A DNA stretch of 64,000 bases from Owenia fusiformis (taxonomy: Eukaryota; Annelida; Polychaeta; Sabellida; Oweniidae). Positions within the stretch are counted from its first letter, which is position 1, and each line of letters begins with the position of its first letter. The notes under the pieces are model-generated. The model searched no databases and was not told the DNA's origin. It worked only from the letters and a program-made list of their open reading frames with translations. Both the position numbers and the translations under genes were made by a program. The DNA is taken from the NCBI GenBank assembly GCA_903813345.2, contig CAIIXF020000005.1:37883375-37947374 (forward strand), given 5' to 3'. Below, in pieces: positions 29,650-55,400 of this stretch.

Positions 29650-30866
29650 ATAAAAAAGTACGTGAGTACTGGGCTCACATGGTGTTGCTCAAAAGTGAAT
29701 GATGACTAAAATGACAGAAAATAAAAAAACGATATAATTTTTTGCTGATTCTTTTGTAACAAAATTATTTCAAGCAACTTGCCACTATTTGGACTGACTG
29801 AGAGACAGCTGGACAAAATGATGTTAAGTAAAATGGCTGAAAAAACGGATATAATTTTTTGTCAATTATTTGTAACAAAATTATTTCATACAACAACTCT
29901 TTACAGTGACATGGCTTTTTGCAATGCAGGACACCTGGAATTATTTGTAAAGCTAGGAAATGGGCCAAACTTGAATTTCGCGAGACAAAAATTGCAACCA
30001 TTTTGAAAATAGGCAAGCTTTTGGATATAATATTTTGCCGATTTTTTGTAACAAAATTATTTCATACAACTACTCTTTACAGTGACATGGCTTTTTACAA
30101 TGCAGGGCAGCTTAAATTATTTGTAAAGCTAGGAAATGGGCCAAAAGTGAATTTCGCGAGACAAGAATGGCTACCATTTTGAAAATAGGCGAGCTTTTTA
30201 CCATGAGTCATAGGAGAGTTTTTTGTATTGATGTTGAACAAAATAAACTTAAAACGGGAATCCTATCGACAGAGGGTTTAAGGCAAATGGTCCAAAAGTG
30301 GATTTTGCGAGACAGATGGACAAATCAATGTTAACTAAAATGGCTGAAAATAAAAAAAATGAATATAATTTTTTGCTGCTTTTTCGTAACAAAATTATTT
30401 CATACATCTACGCTTTACATTGACATGGATTTTTACAATGTACGACACTTGAAATTATTTTTAAAGCTAGGAAATGGGCCAAAAGTGAATTCCACGAGAT
30501 AAAAATGGCGGCCATTGCAAAATGGATATAATTTTTCGCTGATTTTTTGTAACAAAATTATTTCATATATCTACTCTTTACATTGACATCGATTTTTACA
30601 ATACAGGACACCTGAAATTATTTGTAAAGCTAGGAAATGGGTCAAAAGTGAATTTTGTGAGACAAAAATGGCGGCCATTTTGAAAATAGGCGAGCTTTTG
30701 AACCAGGAGTCATTGGGGAGTTTTCTGTATTAATATTGAACAGAAATAAATTAAAACAGGAATCCTTTCGACAGAGGTTTTAAAACGTGCCACCATTGTT
30801 GACGGACGGATGGAAAGACAGACGGACAAGTGAATGATTGCAAAAGCTCACCATGTGAGCTAAAAA
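29650..30866. mobile_element. Non-coding insertion with irregular internal repeats
   Basis: The insert is bounded by GGGCTCACATGGTG on the left and CACCATGTGAGC on the right and is missing from copy A (near 17990). Inside, a segment containing AACAAAATTATTTCA, TTTACA(G/T)TGACAT and GGAAATGGG(C/T)CAAAA is repeated about five times at irregular spacing. Confidence 0.65.
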
Positions 30867-30986
30867 CGAAACATCAATATGTTGCAAACGGAATGCCTCT
30901 GTCACTACAGCACTAATGAATTTGTGATTCGATAATTTTTTCTTTTATCGATTTAGTTTTTTTAAAGCTAGAAAAAATTCCAACGA

Positions 30987-31758
30987 AAAGGTCCATGTGC
31001 AGTATGGCAAGTGATTTTAGACATAACAGTCATTATTTTCATCATGGGTACTTTCTGGCCATAAAGACAATGGGTTTTATTAAAACAAAATGTTTTCTTT
31101 CGAGTGAAGTCCCCATGATAGTTAAACAGCAATCCTACTCTCTGAAAAATTATGGATTATGGCCCCACCCTGGCACTTTTCAAGAAATGTTAAGCTTATT
31201 TTCTAAAAAGAGGATCTTGCTTTTCTCAACTTAACATATCAAAAGTTTCTTTTACACTAGGCCTATCTGAATAATCTCTGAAAATGGGATGCGTATTGAA
31301 ATGCGTTAAAGTTAAAAACCACATATCCCATGTTATTTTCCCATAGGGAAAGTTCGTGCTATCCATTGTTTTCAGCATCATTTTGGTCATCGAAAATAGA
31401 TATCTTCCAAACTAGATCGACTTTCAATGCAATTATATATTTTTGAAGATGTTTTAGACCCCTTGTTGAATAATCTTTTCATGCAATAAAAATAAGAAAA
31501 GGGAGATCTTCTTTTGAGTAAATAGGTTCAATATTTTGAAAAAATGTTAACATAATCATTTCAAAATTTCATATTCAATTTCATATTCAATTTCTATTCA
31601 TAATTTTTCGAATTGTTCGATTGATATTTTTATCATCATGGGTAGTTCACTTGAAAAAAACATATTGTTTTAATGAAAACCACTGTATTTATGCCCAGAA
31701 AGTAGTCATAGTGAAAGATATGACCGTCTAAATCACTTGCCATACTGCACGTGGTCTT
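30987..31758. mobile_element. TIR element, ~770 bp, ~100-bp arms
   Basis: AAGGTCCATGTGCAGTATGG at the left is mirrored by CCATACTGCACGTGGTCTT at the right, with similarity continuing about 100 bp inward. Copy A lacks it (near 18110). No transposase inside. Confidence 0.75.
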
Positions 31759-32040
31759 TTAACACGGTGTAAACAAAAATAAAAAATATGCAAATCAACT
31801 GATCAGAGAGTTAGTACTATGTTTATTGCAGTTGCACTTCATATGCATAAGAGTGTGGGGAATGTACTACAAGAGACCATCTCAAAGGTGCAACTAAAGC
31901 TGTTTATAAGTATTTAACTAGAAAGTCTAGGTCCATATCACAATGACAACTTGAATCTTTTTCGGAATTAATGATTACAGGATCAATTTCCTCAATCTTT
32001 TCTCTTTCTCATCTTTAATTATCCCTGAGTATAGTACAAC

Positions 32041-33208
32041 CAGAACAACGGCAACGCCAAAGCGTAGCGAAACCCATCGAACAACAGAAATGGCTGGCAT
32101 TTTTACAAACAAATAGCAAATATCATAAAACAACACACCAGAAAGGCACCATTTTCAAAATGGTTGCTCACTAGCCAAGTTGTCATCAGAAGAAATAATA
32201 TGCTTTTAAGTAGTCACTAAAATTTTTGAAAAATCACACACGTACTTGTAAAATAACGGGGACGCACATAAAAATGGTGGCCATTTTTCAAAATGGCCGA
32301 CTACTTCCCAAAGTTTTATTAGACAATGTGCCATGCTTAAAGTATTCACATATCAAATATGAACAAAATCGCTCCACTACTTTTCGAGTTATAGTAAAAT
32401 ACGTTAAAATGGCGGCCATTTTTCAAAATGGCCACCTACTAAAAGTGTCATTAGAATTAGACAGTGTGCCATGTTTATAGTATTCACATACCAGATATGA
32501 ACAAAATCGCTCCACTACTTTTCGAGTTATAGTAAAATATGTTTAAATGGCTCTTTCAAAATTGTTTTTCAAAATGGCCGCCTTCTACCAAAAGTGTCAT
32601 AGGACAGTGTGCCATGCTTATAGTATTCACATACCAAATATGAACAAAATCGCTCCACCACTTTTCGAGTTATAGTAAAATACTTTAAAATGGCGGCCAT
32701 TTTTCAAATTTTTTTTCAAAATGGCCGCCTTCTACCAAAAGTGACTTTAGACAGTGTGCAATGCTTATAGTATTCACATACCAAATATGAACAAAATCGC
32801 TCCACTATTTTTTGAGTTATAGTAAAAATCGTAAAATGACGAGTAAAGGCCGCCATTTTTCAAGATGGCTGCCATGTGCTTCTTTGATATCTACATTTGT
32901 AGCATTATTAATGTCCTTTATAATTTTTTTACATTTAAAACATATTGCTATTACAGTTTTACATATTGCACCTAAATTACTGTAAAATCGGCACTAAAAT
33001 GGCCGCCATTTTGAAATGAGCGGCCATTTTGAAAATCGGCTTTTGAGCAGAACTTCTACCCCCATAGGGTATATGTGTACAAAATATGAACACAATCGGG
33101 CCAACAGTATTTGAGTTATTGCCCGGACGGACGGACAGACGGACGGATGGACGTACGTACGGACGGACGCGTTCCCTATATCCCTCCGAACTTCGTTCGA
33201 TGGGATAA
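32041..33208 (-). mobile_element. Inverted copy of the ATGGCGGCC repeat family
   Basis: It starts CCAGAACAACGGCAACGCC and ends CTTCGTTCGATGGGATAAT, the reverse complement of the ends of the 7391-8202 copy. The interior has at least five units of roughly 110-130 bp carrying AAAATGGC(G/C)GCC, ATGAACAAAATCGCTCCAC and GAGTTATAGTAAAAT. It is absent from copy A (near 19050), so it moved after the duplication. Confidence 0.8.
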
Positions 33209-34944
33209 TAAAATTATTGGGTAGTTGACTACATGATTGCATTGCTTAGAAAACCATAGTGGTCACTCCACAGACAAGGGAACAAGAGTTCATTCCCCTC
33301 CCACTCACTATGTATTAGGTAGAAAAAGATTTTTACATTAGCTATACAGTGACTGGGGGTGGGGGGGGGGGAAGGTTAAATCTTCCTGGGCCTGTGGGTC
33401 ACTCCATGTATGACGATGTGTGGTTTAATCAACTTATGAATGGCGTATTAATACACCGAGGGCCGTTAGGACCGAGGTGATTCATCGCCATTTATAGTAT
33501 GGTTACATTACACTGCATTAGATTTCTAATATTGTATTGTCTTCATTTTGTATTGATTTTTAAATATTTCATTTTGATACATGCAGATTGCGAATATAAT
33601 TAAATGTTCGTTTGGGATTTGCTACTCCGTGGAGTTGCCGATTTCTAGTTGTAAGGGACACTATATTATCCTTAAAAACTCACATAGATGAACCTTATGT
33701 AAAATACCAAAAGCCGGGAATCTAATTTGAGTTAAGAGAATACATTAACAATCTGTAAAATCTTCATAATTTATACTTTATACTGTATGCCATCTCCTAT
33801 GAGATGAAAACGCAATATTCCCCTTGCTCTTTGGGCATCGTCATAATCTGATAATATGTTATTTCACAATACAAAAAAACATCACTGTATATTCTCTCTG
33901 ATTTTATTCTGAAGAAGTGAACGTTAAATTTCCATATAATCAAAAGCAGGATCAGGTCTAGAAAGGAACTGTTTCAAGCAATTGTTTCAATTTTAGAACA
34001 TCTTGGCCTTGTACCATTCCCTGTCAATACAGATTTACATTTTATTTCAGGAAAATACAATAATTTCATATACCTAAAATTAGTCTCTGATTCTATCTAC
34101 CATGTGTTTATTTTCTTGTAATCCTTTACTGTTTAGGTGACTGGCACAGTTTTTGCTTTCTGAATCGTACATACCTCCACCCCATTGCTTGAAAATGTTC
34201 ACACCCGTTCCTTGATTCTGCCTTTAATTAACCCATATACATTTATTAGCCAAGAGAAACAGTTTGTTAACTTTTGTCTCTCAAGGGATCCCATTATTTA
34301 TAGTAATCTTAAATACGCATGTGCACATGTGGTAAATATAAGCAAGCATCAAGCTACATAATAGTTTGGTTGCAAACAATTAGAATTCTACAGAGTCGAA
34401 ATTCAATACTAAATGTTTTCAGGTACAAAGCCCCAATGATCTCAAACTACATCTTTTTGTTTCTGTTCACATTTTGAGGACCCTATAAAGTTTTAACTTC
34501 TTCCTTCAAAGTAACTTCAGACTTCCTTCTTGATATGCTGCAACGGGTAACTTTAGATAAAAGTGAACATTTGAAACGCCAATCTTCGATCTGTGAATAG
34601 AAACATACCGTTACCCTGGTGACGTTAAAAATGTACATGTCTGCAAGAATAGTCAGGAACTGTGATATTTCCATACAAAAATGCAAGCAATAACCTACCA
34701 TTAAAGATGAAGTCAATTATTTTAAAGGTGTTTTTTTAGAAATAAACACTCGATAGGGTAGGTTACATTACAGCACACTGTTATATTTATGGAATCTTGG
34801 TCCATTTACGGAGACAAAATGCTCAGCAGTTTTACTTCCAAGGAATTGGTCTGTCCGAACTCTCTGTTTTCGCGAACTGTTTAACATTGCATGTACACGG
34901 GTCATGCAAAAATGTACATCAAATAGTTCTTCATTCAGGGATTT

Positions 34945-48139
<13,195 letters not shown>

Positions 48140-49681
48140 TTTTTGAAACAACCCTAAATGTCACTAAAACATATCTACAAAGAAGGTGAACATAATTTAG
48201 TAAAATTCAGTAGAAACACAATATAAAGTTCGTTTATCTCAAGTAATTTCAAGTCTACCCCTCGATAAAAATCAATGTTAAAAGGAACAAAATGCGTAAA
48301 TGATGATATATCAATTTATAAAGAGTGGGCCAAAAAACCCACCCCCATAGCCATTATTTCTGATAAATATTTATTTTTTAACATGTACACCAACAATGAT
48401 ACATCATTTTAAAGATAATTTTATTTGCAACAAAATGATATATAATAGATCCATTTTCAACAACCCCATATAGAAATATTACCAATTATGTGACATGGGG
48501 GTCAAAAAACACCTTTTCAATTTTCATTGATTTTGCGAACTATTTCTACCAAATTTTCCTGTTCAGTTCAACATTGCAACATTGTCATGAGTCTTTCATA
48601 ATCGGATATTATATATTGTTTTCATTCAGTTTTTGAACCATGCATGCTCAATAAACATGTGTATGCTTATAAAACAAATTCATTTCTTCCTCAGTCTGTC
48701 CAAATATGGCTCAATAGACCCACCCCCCGGGCCCATCCTCTGATGGGATTATTCGCTTAAGATGCGGAAGCCATTGGTTGATGGCATAACTGATGGATGC
48801 ATGCGGAAGTACCATTCAACTACTAGTTATTCTTTCTTTTAGTTCCTCTACATCCCTGATGATTTCTTTCACATGTTATTTCTATCCTTGAGGAGTCCTT
48901 TTTAACACATCATGTCATTAATATTCAGAGTATATTTTGCTCCTGGTTTAAATAAAACAGGGCCTGTACGGTTTTTCCTTTTTGGGAAACACCAAGTGGA
49001 CACCACTGCCCTTTCAGAAAAATGTCATCTCGATTTGAGTAGCCTTTTATCGCAAATGCTGTTTTCTACGCAAGTAATTTTTTTTACTTCAGCATTGACC
49101 CAAATTAAAGTTTTTATCATATTTGATTGAGTGTTGAGTAACATGTCTCAAATAATATTTTGTCCTTTTTCCTTTAAAGATAGGCGCATTGCCTGTTTAA
49201 AGGGATGGAGAGCGTATGATTACCCTGTGCGCAGAGTCTAGTATTAGTGTTATAAACCACGACGACGAAGCTCTCTTTTAAGAAGAGAAGTCGAACGAAT
49301 GCAAAGGGTAGCGTATTATGTACGAGGCTTGGCAAATTAAATCAATTCAAATTACCAAGGCATCGACAATAGTATGGATATAGTCCTGAGTAAGGACATT
49401 AGCGGACATTAGTGATTTGGTTTTCTGAATAAAAAGTAATTTTCTCCTTCCCTACCCCATTGGAGCGCCATCTAGCGTTTGGGAAGTGAATCGGGAATAG
49501 ATATTTATAGGGTAGGTCCTAATTTATCTGAAAACATGTCAGAGTTCAGTGGGAAATCTCATTTTAAGCTGGCGGCGGAGTGATTTTGACCTTGGTGATT
49601 TTACCAGAATTCTCTGAGAAATCTGACGATAGAGGGGGTTAGTGTCTTCAAGTTTATTTCTTTCAAAAATTCGGTGGACAA

Positions 49682-50000
49682 CGTAAACTAGAGTGTTCTA
49701 GCACTTTTTATCGCAAATATATTGCAGATCTTCTGGTCCAGGGGTCATATAAATAAAAAATGCATTAATTGGGCAGTTAAATTCACGAATGTTTTTGTTT
49801 TCTTTCAACAATTTGAATATTTTAGAAGATTTTTATCATAAAATAACAAAATATCCCCTTGCAAATCTAATACAACATGTTTGAAGAATAAAAGTGGCCA
49901 AAATCAATTTTTATTTTTGACCCCCTCCCCCAGAAGACTACAGGTTAGTAGACTGGCAATATCTCAGCGACAAAGAGTGCTAGAACAATCTAGTTTGCAT
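49682..50000. repeat. Inverted repeat with ~45-bp arms
   Basis: CGTAAACTAGAGTGTTCTAG and following bases (49682-49727) are mirrored at 49952-49999 (AGTGCTAGAACAATCTAGTT). Probably a MITE. Confidence 0.6.
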
Positions 50001-51103
50001 CCATTAAAGTCCCCGTCTAAAGTTTGAAAATATTTTTTTATCATTCATTTACTTGTCAGGACTTAAAAAGTGATTTTAGAGATTTTTGAACAAAAAATCT
50101 TTTTTGAAAAAAAAGTTGTGAGCATTTCATTTCTCAAATATTCAAATTTCCCGCCATTTTTCAAAAAAAGTAGAAATTTCTTAATCATCAAATATCTCTT
50201 AATGCATTTCAAAAAAGATTATATTTTTAACATCAATGCAAAGATTGAACAAAAGACACACTATTTCAATAATAAAATGTCATATTTAACGGGCCACTTC
50301 AATGTTTTAGCTTATCAAAAATATTTTGAAACATTGGTGATGTCACTAAGGTAACAAAAAATATTTGAAAAAAATTGAAATTTTTTTTTTCGATGTCAAT
50401 CTTTTCTAAATATGCTAGACTTTCATAAAAAAACAATGTTGATTGTCTAACCAGGTTAAAAGGAAGAATAAATTATGTTTTAGATATCATTGTACCATTG
50501 GTTTCTATGAGAACTAAAATTTTGAAATGCATTTTTCTCAGAACCATTTTCATGCACTGATAAGTTCATTTCTCGCTTGTTTATCAACCGATTTTCTTAA
50601 TTTTTTCGGCAAAAAACATGGGAGGATGTTTGCTATGCATTGGTATGAATTGTGGCTAATTAGAAGATATGAGTGACCTCTAAAAGTTGGTTTTAAATAA
50701 ATTCACAAATTTTGGAACAAAAAGTCTATCAAAAACCACTTTTTGAAATTAAAAAAAAAAGTTTCACATATTACACTTTGATAACATTGGGTAAGACTAC
50801 AATATAAGCCAAAGTGGTTTAAACTTTACATGGGGCTTTTAAAAGTGTTTTGATATATATCCAAATGCGTATAACAGGAAAACATTTTCCAATCATTTCC
50901 AGCAAATAATAAGCAAAAAAGTGCGAAAACATTTTTCCATTGAAAAGTGGGCGTCGCCCACAATGTAATCCGATGGTACTGAAAGAATGGCCGACGATCC
51001 GATCTTGTTGAAAAAAAATCAGCGAACTACCAGCACCATTTGTAACCCCATGTTAAAGGGCCGTTACGATCTGAGAACATTCTTGAAAAATGAAGCACCC
51101 TAC

Positions 51104-51450
51104 CCGGGGGGGGGGTACTGGTCAAATATTTGTACAGGGGGGGGGGGGGGGTGCCGCTGAGACTCAAAATATCTACCGACATCTAAAGATTTTTTTCTCT
51201 AAAAATGGACCCACATATAGGGTTTTTCTTTCAAAAATAGACCCACTTCAAGGTGATTTTTAAAAAACAAGACCCACTTCGGGAGATTTTTTTCAAAAAC
51301 ATTACCCAGCTTTAGGATTTTTCTAAAAGTGAACCCAGTTCTATGGATTTTTTCATCAAAATGGGAACCCACATCTAGGGATTTTTCGGCGAAAAAGTGA
51401 CCCACTTTAGCGGCACGTCCCCATATAGTCAATATAGGTACCCCCCGGAT
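51104..51450. mobile_element. MITE with G-rich ends and an internal minisatellite
   Basis: CCGGGGGGGGGTACTGGTCA at the left roughly mirrors GTCAATATAGGTACCCCCCGG at the right. Between them about six head-to-tail units of 35-40 bp each contain GACCCAC(T/A)TC and a TTTTTTTCAAAAA block. The two ends share a GCCGC(T) box near the minisatellite borders. Confidence 0.7.
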
Positions 51451-51536
51451 TCAGGTTTACTGATCTTACTACAACAATCAATGCCGTCCCAATCAAAATC
51501 GAGCATATTTTGGTATATCCATTTCATTGAAAATCA

Positions 51537-51860
51537 CTAGCGGATCTAGACTGGGACATGGGGGGGGGGGGGGTTGCGCCCCCTCTTAAAAGTCAGAATT
51601 TTAACTAGAAATCAAAATAACTGGTTATGGATTTAATTGTCAATAACGCATTGCATACTTTGAAATCCGACCTACTTACGCTCTGAAATTGGTCAGAATG
51701 CACCAAATAGTGATGTTCAAGTTTCGAAATCTTCTGGGTGGAGAACCCCTCGGATCAGACCCCCCCCCTCCCTATTCTTGCGCTCGTTCGCTTCGCTCAC
51801 CCAAGGGGTTCGCCACGGTGCACGCCACCCCCTAACAAAAAAACCTGGATCCGCCCTAGA
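51537..51860. mobile_element. hAT-like MITE of the GCGGATC family with poly-G run
   Basis: CACTAGCGGATCTAGACTGG at the left is mirrored by AACCTGGATCCGCCCTAG at the right; a G run lies near 51559-51575. Same family as 35995-36110. Confidence 0.6.
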
Positions 51861-52453
51861 ATATTTCGTAGTATTGACGTGGTATAAGGTTGAGCCCCGG
51901 CTGTTATATCACCGAGTCAATTTCAGTGGAGATCATTTGATTATTTGAGTTGCAACACAATTGTACAGAGAAAATGTCTACATACCTCCGAACGTCATTT
52001 TCTTCTATCTAAAAGGCGCAATCTACATGGACTCAATAAAATTTCAGGTCGACTTCTAAGAAGTAGATTATTATAAGTATATCCCCGAACTTCAATAACA
52101 GCTATCACGTCGTATGTTTGCTTATTCCAAAGTTCAATGTCTCGGGAGTTTTTATTGGATAAAAAGTATCTACGCATATTTTATTATAGCTATCGATAAG
52201 GGGAATCCCCTTTATTTGCAATTTGGGATTTACATGACTGGCATATTATGATTAGTTCTCGGAATTTAGAAGGGTGAACCTGCCAATTTATAGGCTTAGA
52301 TGATATCACACGATCGATATTATTTGATTGTAGTCATGAAATATTTCCGACGTTTACTTTCCAGTTTGCAACGGATCGAACTGGATTGAGAGTCATATTT
52401 TCAACAAAGAAATCGCCCTTCAGCAGTTCCCCAGCTACAGGTCGTTCCATTTG

Positions 52454-55400
52454 ATGGCGACTGGAGCATCCGATGAGGACAGGCGACGGGAAAATGTCTC
52501 ACCACCAAGTCCATCGAGCTCATCAGGCGGATTCGTGTTGGTAGACCGTGCAGAGACAGCGTCCAGTGGCAGTATTAATACACAGGTAGGCTAGGCATTA
52601 TCTTTGTACCCAGTCTGATAGGACCTTGATAGATTGTAGCCCGTCGTTGAATGTTAAACACTCCCTTGTTTATAAGATTGGAAACCGAAAGTCTTCAGTT
52701 GATAGCATATCAAAGGGGGTGTATTTTTATTATCAGGCCAAATTTGAAGAAATTTGGGCCTCAAAATTTACGTTTTTTCTCGGACCTGAAATTCCCCCCC
52801 CCCCTTGTTGGTCCCCAGATCCGCCCCTGAAGCCTGTCAATGTTTGGATCCCACTTATGTTCCTTATTCGACAAAGGTTCGGGAAATGACTTTGATGTTT
52901 TGTTTTTATATCGCCATAAACATAAACAGGCTTATTAAGTGATTCAAAGTGACTTCCGGTTGCCAAACTTATTGGGGGGGGGGGGGGGTCTAGATCGAGA
53001 GTGTAGGAGCGGATCTTGAAATTGACCAGGGCTTGATAAAAATACTTTTAATAAGTGGTCAAAAGATATCTTAAAACCCGAGAAATATATCTTTATATCA
53101 CAATTACACATGACAAAGAATATGTCTTTATTTGCCTTACATGTTTGACCAATGGTATTTATGCCTGTTAACACTGCATATCGATATAATAAATAACTTG
53201 TGCGAAAATGATGTTTGTTATCGGATACGTGTACTACAGTCAACAACATAGCACCTTATCTTTGACCTTGTTAGTTCTAGAAGTCATTATAATATTACAC
53301 GAAGTGTTCCCATTGTGAATGCCTTCGTGTTTTACATTTCCCCGAAATGAAAGAACTTATTCATCACGTGGTTGATGGTGTGACTTGGTGAATCATACTT
53401 AGTTTCGTTTCGAGCAATTGGGCCGATATCCAGCTTTTGCTAATGGTTGGGGGGGGGGGGGGCGAGGTCAGCTCTTAAGAATCCATCATAGTTAGGGAAT
53501 TTCGGGCCAAGGAGGGGGGGGGGGTGTTTCGGGATAGTTGCTGTTCGAACATATGCTCATGTGGAGTTGCGTCAGGGACAATACTTCGTCGGTTTCTGGA
53601 CTGAATTTCTAAATCACGAAAATATCAATTCCGATTTTATTAACTTGTAAATAGGATTCGACCATCATGAGAAATCATGTACGATAGAACTTTTAGAGTA
53701 TATAGAGTACCTGAACTAAATCATTTCCCCAATAAAGGCTATAACTAAAATTTCAATTTTGAAGCTCAAGCCTGTTATCGATTGGGTAATGTGCTTTTAG
53801 TATGTTAATGTAAAAATAAGACAGATTGATCTATAGGTACCCTACTATCACCATCTTTAATATTTACAAACAATAGTGATACTTTCCTGGGATGTCATCG
53901 CCTAATTTCGTAAACGCTTAGGTTCAGGTCGTTTTAACAAGTTTTTTACAATATTTATTTTTTAATTTAAATACTGCCTCTTTGCACACACAATGAGCCA
54001 CCCCATGCAATAAAAATGTCAATCATGCTTCTGTACGAAATTCGCCAAATATAAGAATACGATCTCATAGGAAGTTATTGAAAAGGCGCAGACATCCTAC
54101 ACTCGGGATGATTGTTTTTCCATTAATATCACTTTTAATTATTTGCACACCCCGGCCCCTGTATATGTATGAATGTATCTGTATAGAATGTAAAATTCGT
54201 TTTGTTCAGAGGTTTTTAGCTTCTGGGAATTTCTGTGTTTAAAGTTCCGCGGTAGATTTTCCCACCTCTTTTGTTGTGTCCTATTGGATCAAGTTGATAC
54301 GTATATTCTGAGTATGGTTATTGTGTTTTTTCAGACTAAGCAACCACATGAAAAGGAATACAACATGTGGGGTTCCAACCATGATGATGTAAATATGGCG
54401 CCAGATGAGCGTAACGATTCTCGAAACGATGATGACGTCCGACCCATATTATCCGACGAACAGCCTCATGGGCCTATACGATGTCCTGGACCTCCTGAAA
54501 TCATCAAAAACACTGTATCTTCATGGCCAGAATCACCCAACACTAGTCCGTTTGAACCAATTCAAAATGCAAATGCTCAACATGCTTCAAGTATTTGGCA
54601 ATCCCCACTGCAGGAGCATAGCATAACGGACATTCGTCCAAATCAGGCATCTCCTCACTCGACAACTAGTGACTATGGACATTTGGCATCATTTACAAAT
54701 CCTTCGGGTCAAATTCCGTCTGCTCTTTTCCAGACTCCCCAAAAACCACCTGAACATATCTCGGGCTACTCGCCACATGCTTTGCATGGGTCTTTCTCTG
54801 GTATACGACTAGGGGAACCAAACCAACATATGATGCAAGGAGATTTCAACGGGAATCCAAGCTATCGATGTCCTGGCGGCAACATTGGATGGGTTCAACC
54901 GCAGCCTCCTCCTGGGTTTCAAGGACCAGTGCAACCCATACAAACCGTAAGAATTAATTTGAATCATTCGTTTTGACCGAATTGATCGTTTTCGTTTATT
55001 TAATAGAACCTCAATTTTAAAGGCAGAATCAGAGTTATAGAGATGACAATATTGCAAGCAACATTTACGACTGGTCTTCCAATAGATTCAGTTTTTATAT
55101 CTCAAATATAATATCCCTCTGTAATCGCATGTAACCACATCTATAGGGAAATGAACATTATATTCTAAATAGCTTTAGTTTTACTCAAATAAAGTATGCA
55201 CTATCATGAGATTTTCAGAAAAGAGACATGGCAAGGATTGACATGAGCATAAGATATTGTAAAATTGAGGAACTGTTTTGTTGAGGTTGCTCGCTAGATC
55301 TGATACTATAGTATCGTGAATAGTACATTAGACCGTTTAATTTTTTAGTTCCCAGCTGCACAAGGATTGCCAACGAGTAGCTCACAACCAGATATGATGC

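Larger units (their letters stand above)
48140..52453. promoter_or_regulatory. Intergenic region between divergent genes B and C
   Basis: Genes B (leftward) and C (rightward) start 4.3 kb apart with their 5' ends facing. The interval must hold both promoters. I find no supported exon. Much of it is repeat: inverted repeats at 49682-50000, a MITE at 51104-51450 and another at 51537-51860. The last ~600 bp before gene C look unique. No core promoter or immune-response element can be named with confidence. Confidence 0.5.

Noticed and set aside
48300-48740. Possible TIR element with GTGGGCCAAAAAACCCACCC text
   Set aside because: The right end does not mirror the left convincingly; only a local palindrome is visible.
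51199-51432. 77-aa minus-strand ORF with repeated WVxF-like text
   Set aside because: Produced by the internal minisatellite of the MITE; not a gene.
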